Source: Actinomortierella ambigua
Taxonomy: Eukaryota; Mortierellomycota; Mortierellomycetes; Mortierellales; Mortierellaceae
Reading direction: 5' to 3'
NCBI GenBank assembly: GCA_016098155.1
Contig: JAAAJB010000365.1
Coordinates: 1-35,741 of the forward strand
DNA length: 35,741 nt
Shown: positions 1-9,616 of the stretch, in pieces
Position numbering within the stretch: the stretch's first letter is position 1
Layout: each line of letters opens with the position of its first letter
Notes under the pieces: model-generated
Databases searched by the model: none
What the model was told of the DNA's origin: nothing
Seen by the model: only the letters and a program-made list of their open reading frames with translations
Position numbers and translations under genes: made by a program

Positions 1-33
1 GAGGAAAGGGAAGAAGAAAAAAAGAAAGAAGAA

Positions 34-36
<3 letters not shown>

Positions 37-75
<39 letters not shown>
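37..75. repeat. (GA)n microsatellite
   Basis: An uninterrupted GA dinucleotide run at the left edge, within a wider purine-rich stretch. Its purine strand faces the pyrimidine-rich leader that follows. Confidence 0.9.
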
Positions 76-81
<6 letters not shown>

Positions 82-958
82 AAAAGAATGGCTCTGCTCT
101 GCCCACACACTCTTGCCTTGTCACACTTGTAGGCTTGAACCAAAGTTGGTCCTTGGTACTTTGCCGCCATTGTCCAGCACGATGAGAACTACACGATGAA
201 CGTTGGTTGCCCTCTCGTTTGTTTGTGTATTCTGTCCCACCCCGAGTAACTGAACTTGTCGCTGTTGGGTCTGACAGCTACTGTCCAAGCGCGCACCCTT
301 CTGGGTCATCGTCGGCTTCTCTCTCTCTCTATCCTGTGTATGCTTCGTATACGCTGTCAACTTCACTCTACCTACCGTCGATGCCTCCCTATCTTTCTCC
401 TCCTCCTCCTCGTCCTCCATCACCTCCTTCTCTTCCCACCTCCGCCTCCTTCTCGTTCCTTCCCTCATAGCTCCTTCCTTGTGCCTTCATTTGTCTTGTT
501 ACTACCTTTTGTCTCTCTCTCTCATTCACTCTCTCTCTTTTCTTCTTTCTTGCTCTCTTCTTTCTCTCTTCCTTTCCTTCTTTCTTTCCTTTTTTCGTTC
601 AAGCCGGACCACTTTGTCTTGTTTCCCCACTTACCACTTCCTCCCCCCCCTCTTCCCCCACATTCCTCCTTGGTCACTTCTGCCGTTGTGGGGTGCACCA
701 CTTTCATACTCTCTCCCCCTCCTTACCTTTCCATCAGCCTCCTCTGCCACTCAACCCCCTCAGCATCCCCGCGACTCAATAGGCAGACAGACGTCTTCTG
801 CTCACCATCTCTGAGCCTACACCTCTTTGAATATTGATTGCTCTCTCCTGTGCTTACCTGTGTGCCTGGCAGTCAAGGATTGCACTCTGCATCCGTAAAA
901 AAGCTCGCACGCCCTTGTCTTGTCAACCACTCATCCTCCCCTGTTGAAAAGAAGCACT
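76..958 (+). promoter_or_regulatory. Pyrimidine-rich upstream region of the 959 gene
   Basis: About 880 bases without a convincing gene. From about 310 to 760 the plus strand is strongly C/T-rich, with many CTCT, TTCC and CCTCC tracts. This is typical of fungal promoters and 5' leaders. Open frames here on either strand are low-complexity Ser/Leu/Pro or Glu/Arg products of this composition. No clear TATA box was found. Transcription of the 959 gene probably starts in or just after the C/T tract; that is inference. Confidence 0.45.
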
Positions 959-3088
959 ATGGCCACCCGCATCACCCCTCCTCAGCCTCTGACAATTGAC
1001 ATTGCGGCTGCCACCATCCAGTTGAAGAATGGCAACATCCCCCCACCCCCGCAGACCGCTGCTCTGACTGGCAACGGAGCTGCCAGCCCTTGCTCTCCTG
1101 GCTTCTTCCATCCCAAGAAGCAATACCAGTACCACGAGCACTCTTTCCACCATCTCCAGCGCGCTGAAGCTCGATCTCCCTTGGCACCCTCTTCAGCAGC
1201 AACAGAGCTCACCTACTGGGCTTCGCCCCCATCGACCTCGACCACGTTGGTGACGACCTTTACGTCAGCACCCTTTGGCTCCACAAAAGACATGGAGCTT
1301 GAAAGCTCTCAGTCCAATGAGGATGATGTGCCGGGAGATCGGAAGAGCGCCCATGGTCAGGGTGACGGGGCTTTCCACATGGCCATCAAAGTTGATTCCC
1401 TCTATCAGCAGCCGCATAGTCCAGCCATGACCAGCCCAAAGGTCTTTCACCCGCAGCAGAGCGCATTCCCAAAACAGCAGGCGTACATTCAAAAGTTTAA
1501 TAGTTACACGACCGGCAGTCGTTTGAACCGTCATGGCAACATGTTCATCCCTCTAACGCCTACGACGCCTACGACGCCTACGACGCCTACGACGACGCTG
1601 GCAGCACTCCAGGCTATAGAGAACGAAAAGTACCAGATTACAGCTGACAAGCTCGAAGGCTATCAGTTCCCACCGGCGACAGGCGCCATTGGTCACGGAC
1701 AGTATATGCCCGTGGATCATCATCTCCACCATCATGTGGACCAAATTGAATCGCCAGGTTCGCCCATGAGCATGACCTGCCCACCCCCTTATCAAGGAGG
1801 AGGCAGTGTGTACGCGCTCGAGCGGTCCAGTTCGACGGAGAAGCTGCCCTTAACACCAATGACGAGCAGTGTGGCACGCCCTAAACTAGCCCGACTCTCT
1901 AGCACCTTGAGTGCAGTCCAGGCAGCCGCCAGCCTGCCACCAATGGCGATACCCATCTCAACTGAAGCAGATTCGGATAGTTTGCACTGTATGCTTCAGA
2001 GCGAGCCCACCAAGGTTGTGCGTAGCCACATGCACCCCGCAAGAGACATCATCGGTGCCGACGACGATGGCGAGTCGCTGTACAACCTTCGCGTTTCAGA
2101 GGATGGAGACGAGGTAGCGGAGGTCAAAGCCACGGAGCCATCCTCGCACGAAGCAAACATGCGCATGGGTGCGATGCTTCCTCGTTACTCGCGCAACCGC
2201 GTTGTACCTTTTCCGTCATCGAACGATGGCAAGGCCGCTGGCCCGGTAGCAGGGCCTATGGCAATGTCGAGTGCGATGGTGGGAACAGTGAGTGCTCGAA
2301 TGGCAAGCGTGCACGAGCCCCTTCAGCCCGTCCAATTCCCTAGCTTTTGGCATGATGCCCAACAGCATCGCATGCACTGGGCCTTCTTCTCGATGGGCGC
2401 CATCTTGCTCGCTTCGGGTGCGTTGATCGCCACAATGCAGGTCTTTGCACCATGGGTTGTTATCCTTCCTATCGTGACCCTATCGGTCCTTGGTCTTCAG
2501 TACGGGGTAAGTTGCGTGCGTCGTACAGTGTGTATGTGTGTGTGCGTGTGTGTGCTGTGCTTGTTATTTTTCCTACCTATCCCATCCTGCCGTTTGCACA
2601 TCTGGGAGGTTGGGGGGGGGGGTGAGTTGTCTTCCTTCCTCCGTCACTCCCCCCCCCCATGTTTTTTATCTGGATGAAAGCACAAATGGCCCGAAAAAGA
2701 GCGTGTTCCCCTTATCTTCGCCCGTCCATCCGCCCATCCATTCCACTCCTATCCCCTGCTCCATCCCCATACCCTCCCCGCCAGACACGATGCAACTCGA
2801 CAGTTATGAAATGTATCCTCCCTCCTTGCAGGCCAGCACTGACCAGGGCAACGAAGAGGCTTCATCGTGAGAACAAGATCTCTTTTCTTTTCTTGCATCT
2901 TTCCGTCTCCTTCCTCTCCACCACCCCCTTTTAACATTTCAGTCGCACTATCAGCAGGAGTTGCACCAAAGCACTGGGCAGTTTTAGCGACCAAATGCTT
3001 TCAGCGATGGGGCACTCGTTTTCATTTTCATAGGCCTTTTTTGTCATAGGAAGGAAGGGGTTGGCTTTTTTTGTTTCCTTCTCCCTCC

Positions 3089-3130
<42 letters not shown>

Positions 3131-4073
3131 CCTCCTTTGTGCTTTCACACCCCTCTCCTGCTCTTCTTTCGCGCCATATCTCTGGTTGGAGAGATCAACA
3201 TGCTTCAACCCCCTTGGGCGCCTTCTCCCATCCCTTGCATGCATTCTGTGGTTACCAGAGTGCCCTTTCTCTCCTTCGTTTCTCTCTCTCCCTTTCTCTC
3301 CCCCCTTCCTTGATTTTTATTTTAAAAACACTCGTTTCGTAATGTTGTTCCTATGGATAAACAAATCATAACAAAGGAACAAGAGTTCTATCATGCCTTC
3401 TTGGCCCTTGTGCTCATACCCTTCCACACACGCGTCCTCTCCTTCCTCTCCCCCCTATCTCAAATAGCTCTACCGATTGAGACGCGCAAAGTTCCAGAGG
3501 CGCCAACGTGAAGAGTGCCAGCGACGCCAACGAGCGACCACGATCCTTTTCAGTGACCGTCCGCGTCGCCATGGTCCCTGGCTGCATGACATGGGTGCTG
3601 CCGCTACTGCTGATACTAGTTCTTCCCTAGGAGCAACAACAACGGCGCTAGGCGGTAATGGAGGGGACCATCCCTCACCCGCCTACACGGCCCGTGCATC
3701 GTCTGCCCTGACACATCAATTACATTCAGCTTCACAACGCCCATCAGCAACGGCAAGACCTTCCTCCTTCTCCTCTTCAGCCTCCTCACCACGATCACCA
3801 CGATCACCACGATCGCCATCATCACCATCATCGCCTTCACTACCACAGTGGCCTTCCATGTCACCACATGCGCCGATGCGGCAGAACCAACAGTTCTTGA
3901 CCGTCGATGGACACTCCTCGTCGTCGTCGTCATCATCATCATTGGCGATGCTGCACCACCAGACACCACAGACGCCTCCCCCGGCCTACTGTCTCAAGCG
4001 GATCGAACTCCCTGAGATGGACCTTGGCGACAACTTGACCTTGTCTTTTGACGTCAATCGTTTCTCCATGTAA
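959..4073 (+). CDS. Disordered protein with two C-terminal-half membrane spans, two exons
   Basis: I do not recognise the family. Exons are 959-2506 and 3468-4073. The donor is GTAAGT and the acceptor AATAG, both phase 0, giving 717 aa. The start is the first ATG in frame; the frame is open 39 nt further upstream but without an ATG. Residues 1 to about 465 are low complexity (Pro, Ser, Thr, His) and include a TPTTPTTPTT run encoded by a ninefold-looking ACGCCT repeat near 1556-1590 and an acidic patch (GADDDGES). Two hydrophobic spans lie at about 473-493 and 496-514. They are followed by a basic juxtamembrane stretch read across the splice (LYRLRRAKFQRRQREE), so the ~200-residue tail is probably cytosolic. 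That tail is Ser/Pro-rich with repeated SPR units (3785-3840) and a polyserine run (3916-3945). It could be an adaptor or signalling protein at a membrane, but no catalytic domain is visible. A genomic A-run starts at the stop codon. Confidence 0.78.
2507..3467 (+). other. Long intron of the 959 gene
   Basis: A 961-nt intron, long for a fungus. Just past the donor it has a TG/CG-rich tract (about 2527-2552), then G and C homopolymers, a (TC)n run at about 3093-3126 and further pyrimidine tracts. An exon-like stretch at 2832-2866, with a good acceptor and a GTGAGA donor, is 35 nt long and would break the frame, so it is left in the intron. Confidence 0.7.
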
Positions 4074-4750
4074 AAAAAAAAAAAAAATAGAAAATAGAAA
4101 GATAATTATCGTTTTTTTTGGCAACCCTCTCCCACCCCCTGCCTCACGCTCCGATACTTCTACCGACCGACAACGGTAGCACATCCAATCCGCATCCATC
4201 ACATAGTCGGTTGTGTCACGAGCTAAGGTGTTCGTTCTAAACTATTTCTCATCTAGCGCGGCTAATAGTAGTAGTCATTTTCCCCGCACACATTTCATTG
4301 TATCTATTCTTCCATCTTTATTTTTGTCAATTTGCATTCTTTTTTATTCGCAATCTTCTCAACATCTCCTCATCGTGCCTGCCCCAACATTGCTCAAAAG
4401 CATATGGGAGCAGATGAAAGAGGAAGGATTATCATGGTCATTGAGGCAGAGGTAAACAAACAGACCTATTCACGTTACCATTCATCGTCAGGGCTACCAC
4501 GGGGGCTTCTTTTTGTCACCCTAGCCCAGATAGGCACGAGTGACTGCAAGTCAGCAAATGGAGTCTCTCATATGTCTCTTCAGTCATGATGGGTTGGGTA
4601 ATAATGAACAGAAGGGGACAAAGGCACACTCTGATTGCCGCCCCCTTTTCTTCTTACTACTGGAAACGAAAATTTATGGTACAAAAAAATTTAAGCAAAA
4701 AAGAAAGGGTGAACGGGGTAGGGTAAGGAAAAAAAAAAGACAATCTTCTT
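4074..4750. other. Convergent intergenic region
   Basis: This is the 3' flank of two genes that run toward each other. It starts with an A-run (to about 4086) and is A/T-rich, with T-rich tracts at 4300-4350 and A-rich tracts at 4680-4740. These probably hold the cleavage and polyadenylation signals of both genes. No gene is supported. Confidence 0.5.
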
Positions 4751-6411
4751 TCACCACCCCCATTGGACAATATCCTCGTTCTTCGCCAGCCCCCGTTCCC
4801 GTCCTTCGAAATGATGTTCCAGCCAGTGCGCTGCCGCAATCGTCGCGTACCACGTCCGTGGCGAGGACAACAGGCCAAACAGATGATGTCCACCCGGGAT
4901 CTCCAGGTACGTCATTGCCTGCTGACCACCAACGCCACCGCGCACCACCCGTCGAAAATGGTCCACAAACGCCCGTGCCATCCCCACCGGTGCGATCGTG
5001 TCCAGATCGCCATGGATCACCAAGAACGGCGGCGCCTCGGCTGTGATCCGATGCAGTGGGGAATGCTCCATCAAAAACTTGAGGTCCTCAGGACTGGTAC
5101 TAATACACGTAGGAGCATCTTCAACTGTGGTGGTGGTAGTGGTGGTACTGGTACTGGTGGTGTTTGCAGTGGGCCAGCCATCCTCCTGCTTCTTCTTCTC
5201 CTTCTCCTCCTTCTTCTCCTTCTCCGCCTCTCCACGCTTGGCCACTGTTCGAAGGAACCGTGTCCGCTGGTCGTCATGGTAGTAGCCTTGGATGTCTGTG
5301 AGGTCCAAGATGGCCGTTTGTGCGATGCAGCCCTGGACGGTAGTGTCAACATCCTCAAACCCTGGCTGGTATGCGGGTTGGTTCGGTGTCAGGGCCAACA
5401 TGGCTGCCAGATGGCCTCCAGACGAGTCGCCGGCGACGACCAAGTTGTTTGGGTTGCCTCCGAAAACATCAATTTCAGCCTTGATCCACCGCAAGGCCCG
5501 TTTGCAATCGATCAGCTGTGTCGGATAGCCCGCTCTGGATGATCGCCGATAGTCGATCGATACGACTACCCATTCCTGGTTTAGCATCTCCGTCACCAGT
5601 GGTCCCGTGATCCGCTTGCTCCCTTTGGTCCAGCTTCCACCACCATGGATGTAAATCTGTAGCGTAGAAAGTAGAATGTTAATAATACAATTTGGAAACG
5701 TGTCTTGTTAAGACGCCTTTTCCATCCATGGGTTCGAAATGTGATCAGAGGTGGCGTCTCATGTTCGCATCGTCCTTACCAAAACCGGTCGATCGCTTCC
5801 CATAGCCACTTCGTTTGGCCGATAAATGTCAAGTGTAATGTCAGCGCTGGCTCTCCATCCGTCCGTAGCCACTGCAGTGAGTTGCTCTTCTGGTGTCCAA
5901 TAAGGAACTATATTAAAAAAAAAGTGGAAAAAGTGAGTGTAACACAAACAGTGCGTTAAAAAAGGGTCAACTGCGCTCGTGTAAACTGTATTCGCGTAGC
6001 ACGAGAGCACTCCTGTTCTTTAGGGTCCACTTACTGTTGGGGTACAGGGTTGTGTTGTAGGGCGAGTGAAATGGGTTCAAGAGCTGCTGCCAGAAACGAG
6101 GCCTATAGTGACAGTTCCTCCGCCAAAGGATAGAGGAGACGGAGTGTCAATTTTTTTCACACAAAGCATTGATATTGTGGAGCCAAAGGGGGATGTGATG
6201 TGATGTGATGTGATGTGATAGTCGCCACTCACGTACGATGTCAGTCCTGGCAAATCGATTTCCTCGCGCCTCTCCTTTGAGTACTGCTCCAAATGCTTGT
6301 GGATAACGTCTCTGACTTCAAAGGCGCGCTTAAAGAGGTAAATCAGACCAACAGCTGTAATGATGTTGATGTAGTAGAAAAAGCGCACCAGCGGTGATTG
6401 TTCTAGTGAGG

Positions 6412-6450
<39 letters not shown>

Positions 6451-6918
6451 GGTGAGCGAGAGAGCGAGATGACAACTACGGTGGTAAACTGCTGGGGAAG
6501 AAGACGTTCCCATGATTGAAATAGATAACTAGTTGATCGAATCAGGCTTGACCCTTTTTTTTTCTTCCCCCGAAAATGATCGGCCGCTGAATCTCTTGTT
6601 TCGTTGGGGTTTGGAAGTAATCAGTGCGAGGGTGTCGATCATAAAACAACAAGTAGACAGATGTTGTCCACTCGACTTACGGAAGGTACCCGTGGCCGTG
6701 AGCCAGGTATAATAGCAGGCATCGAGGATCATGATGGAGATTGGCAGCTCCGATAGTTGGTCGCTCAGCAAGGAGAGGATGAGGTTGATGGTGTGGCTCC
6801 GTGTTGCTGTGCCGCGGATGGCTACCCATGTCATGGTCAGGGTCAAGATGGAGGCCAGCGCATACGACGCGGCCCACATGGACCGCAGGATGGACCAGTA
6901 GAGCTGCAGCAACCCCAT
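4751..6918 (-). CDS. Membrane-anchored alpha/beta hydrolase (HSL/carboxylesterase-like), five exons
   Basis: Exons in reading order are 6918-6681, 6402-6237, 6102-6035, 5907-5780 and 5656-4751. All borders are GT..AG (donors GTAAGT, GTACGT, GTAAGT, GTAAGG), phases agree, and the product is 501 aa. The first ATG is used, with A at -3. The N-terminal ~140 residues hold about three hydrophobic spans (WAASYALASILTLTMTWVAI; a second around ISIMILDACYYTW; a third around FFYYINIITAVGLIYLF), so the enzyme is probably fixed in an internal membrane. The catalytic part has the HGGG oxyanion loop (residues 204-207), the nucleophile elbow GDSSGG (Ser about 278), an Asp in HGDLDTIAPV (about 419) and a His in GGHHLF (about 457): a complete serine-hydrolase set. 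An insert of about 40 residues (Lys/Glu then Thr-rich, about 340-380) sits between nucleophile and acid. The substrate is unknown. The fold resembles the hormone-sensitive lipase, kynurenine formamidase and isoprenylcysteine methylesterase groups. Confidence 0.88.
6192..6219. repeat. Pentanucleotide (ATGTG)n repeat in intron 2
   Basis: About five tandem ATGTG units within the 134-nt second intron of the alpha/beta hydrolase gene (6103-6236), close to its donor in the gene's direction. Confidence 0.85.
6415..6447. repeat. (GA)n microsatellite in intron 1
   Basis: On the gene strand this is a (TC)n run just upstream of the CTCACTAG acceptor of the first intron (6403-6680) of the alpha/beta hydrolase gene, so it probably serves as its polypyrimidine tract. 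Confidence 0.85.
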
Positions 6919-9616
6919 TGTCGGCTGCCTAGTGACCAGCTTGGTCTCTTCCAGTAACGAGAGGGGAGAGAAAAAAAAAAGAACTAAAGAAAAAAGAAAA
7001 TGGAGGGTTGACCTGTCGCTTTGTTTGGTGTTGCTGGTCGACGACAGTAAGGACAAGAAGGGATAAGAAAAAAATAAAGTAGCCTCCGAGGTTGCTATCC
7101 TGTACGAGAAATGTGGAGGTCTAAGATGCGTTCCAGGGCAGAAAGGGCGGAAAAAAAGAGACAGCGATCAACACCAACGCTAGCCAGTATAGAGAGAGAA
7201 CGAGAGAGGAGAGAGAGAAGGAAGGAGTGAGAGAGAAAGGAAGGAAGGGTTAAATGCAAAAGAGAATGGAAGATAATGAAAGTGATTGAGTGATTGAATG
7301 GGATGTACAAAAAAAAAAAAAAAAAAAAGGTTGGGTTAAAGTAACAATGGTGGGAACTGGGGTGAATTCGTGGAGGGATTAGGTGCGTCTTGTGTTTGCC
7401 CTGTGCATGGGGTTTGGGGTTCTTCTCACGTCCTCGGAAGGAGGGATATTGAGCGTTGATGCAATTATGCTCCGACGAGCTGAGACACAAAGACACGAAT
7501 GAAGCGAGCGAGCCAAGGCGGAGAGGGACAATCAAGAGAATGAAGAAGAGGAAGAGGAGAGTGAGGATGAGATGTGTTGACTGACCGAGGAGAAAGGGTC
7601 ATGGATTCTCTCCACATCACCACCACACTGAACTGCACTTCTGTCTGAACCTTGGGGAAGGAGAGACTCGCAGTCACAGTTTCGGCGCGAAGCATGTGCT
7701 TGTGAGCATGGGCCCAACAGTCTGTCCACCTTTGGGGGGCAAGTGGGGCAAGAGAGCCCTTCTCCCCCCCTCTTTCTCTCCCACAGCACAACCCATCCAC
7801 ACTTTCACTCTCTCTCCTCGCCCTCGCCCTCGCTCGCCTCATCAATCAACCCCATATTGCTCTCTGAGCCTCTGGATGCAAGCAGTGCACGAACAATAAT
7901 CATGTCATTCTGCTGCTGCAATATACAAATGTCACTAGAACAAAAAAAGAGCAGACAACCTATTACGCTGTGCAGGGAGCGTGTCCAGAGAGAGAGAGAG
8001 AGAGACAGATAGATAGAGAGAGAGGGAGATGTGCGAATATGTAAGAGGGATGGGAGTGATCGAGACTAAGAGGCGCTAAGTTGTATTCCATGGTGCGTGC
8101 TGCTGTATGATTTGTTGCCACCAAAATAGCCACCATGCGCACAACCAAAGAGCAAGAAGAAGAACAAGACGAGGAGGAGAGACGGCTGAGAGAAGAGAGC
8201 AAAAAGAGAACAAGCGGAGATGACAATGATCTCACCTCTCTTGCACCACCACCACCATCGATTCGGAGGGGGTGTAGCCATTGTTGTTACTCTATTGCTT
8301 TGAACACACAACAACGGTATGTAGTGCATGAGGGTAGCCAGTAATTCATCGGCTTGTTGGGCCAAATAGAGTTTGAATGACGGAGATGGAGAGAGAGAGA
8401 GAGATCCAGACTCCATGTCCTCATGTCTTGGATGTCCCCACTCTCAAATATGTCGAGAGGAGCCAACTATCTATACTTGTCTGATATCGGAGGAGGAGGA
8501 GCTGGAGCCGGATTGCCATTATTCTCAAACATCCATCTCTGCATATAAATGATCCGCGACACTGAACCGCGCCTCGCGATTGTACTGTACGTTGCTCTCG
8601 AACAACCTTCTTCCGAGTGACAAAATAACAAAAAAGTACAATACAGTACTACCGGTACCAGACACTGTATTGCTGACGAGTACCCTCGCTGTCCAACAAC
8701 GTTGTAGAGAGGAGGAGCTGTGGGTGAGAGATGAACGAGGGACGGCGACACAGACAGAGAACACGAAGGAGCAAGATATGTATGTCTGTGTGTGTTAAGG
8801 TGTTGTTGGCCTGCTGCTCACATCCCCAATCACCACCGTGTCGAGGAAGGAGCCAGGTAGCTGGCAGGTGGCTACTTGACTGGTGCCTCATCGTTGCTTG
8901 ACCCTTTTTCTTTTTTATTTTCTCTCTTCTTTTTCTTTTGGTGTTTTTAGTATGCGCTCGCTGCTCATCTCCCCACTCCTCCATCCTCTCCCCTCATCTC
9001 ATCTCCGCCATTAGCATCGTGTTTGCCACCCGTCAAGGCATTCATTTCATCCTCAGCCCACACATCCACTTCTCCAATCTCACTCCCATATTCGCCCCTC
9101 TGTGTTATTTGCTGTGCAAAAACACATATCAGAACCACCTTCACCACCTTCAGCCAAGGGCTTGGGCACTTTATTTTTTTCCCTTCCATTCCCATTTTCC
9201 CCCTTTTTTTTCTGTTTGTATTAACGGCAGATTTTCGCTCCCACTCCTCATTCCCCCCCCCCTCTTCCTCCTTTCCTTTTGTCTGCTCGGAACGGTCAAC
9301 TCCTGGAGACCCTTTATTTTTTTTCCAATTCCCATTGTTCTGTTGTCCTCTCAGCTACATCGAACATCTATTCGTCCTTGTCGCTCACAGGCGAGAAAGA
9401 GAATAGAGAGAAAGAGCGGCCCATCACACCCCTCAAACGGCTGCAACGGTGACACTGATAAGCGCCTAAAACTCAGGAACAAGCTCTGATTTTCTCCCTT
9501 TCTACTCCCACGTCTTCCCTCGGGGCATTATTAATATCGCCTTGTCCAGTCCAGTCCAGGCACCAGCTCCTCCTCGACCAAGCCAGCAACAACAACAACA
9601 AAAACAACAGCAACAA
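6919..9616. promoter_or_regulatory. Long divergent intergenic region between the hydrolase and kelch genes
   Basis: About 2.7 kb between two divergently transcribed genes. It is full of simple sequence: purine tracts at 6960-7010 and 7185-7280, a 20-base A-run at 7309-7328, a GA/GATA run near 7986-8030 and T/C-rich tracts from about 8905 to 9350 that look like the kelch gene leader. Several minus-strand open stretches (about 7465-8416) have splice-like ends (for example GAGAG then GTGAGA near 8235) and might be untranslated leader exons of the hydrolase gene, but no coding product can be assembled. The plus-strand CAG/CAA-rich stretch at about 9580-9616 directly precedes the kelch start codon. 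Confidence 0.4.
7309..7328. repeat. A-homopolymer, 20 bases
   Basis: Uninterrupted A-run on the plus strand within intergenic DNA. Confidence 0.95.

Noticed and set aside
2832..2866. Possible internal exon in the long intron of the 959 gene (acceptor TTGCAG, donor GTGAGA)
   Set aside because: It is 35 nt long and both flanking exon borders are phase 0, so inclusion would shift the frame.
8135..8344. 69-codon plus frame with a good start context (GCCACCATG)
   Set aside because: Low-complexity Glu/Arg composition from a GA-rich tract, with no domain and no flanking gene signals.
7465..8416. Minus-strand open frames with splice-like ends upstream of the hydrolase gene
   Set aside because: They do not join into one frame and show no domain. 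Untranslated leader exons are possible but not supportable.
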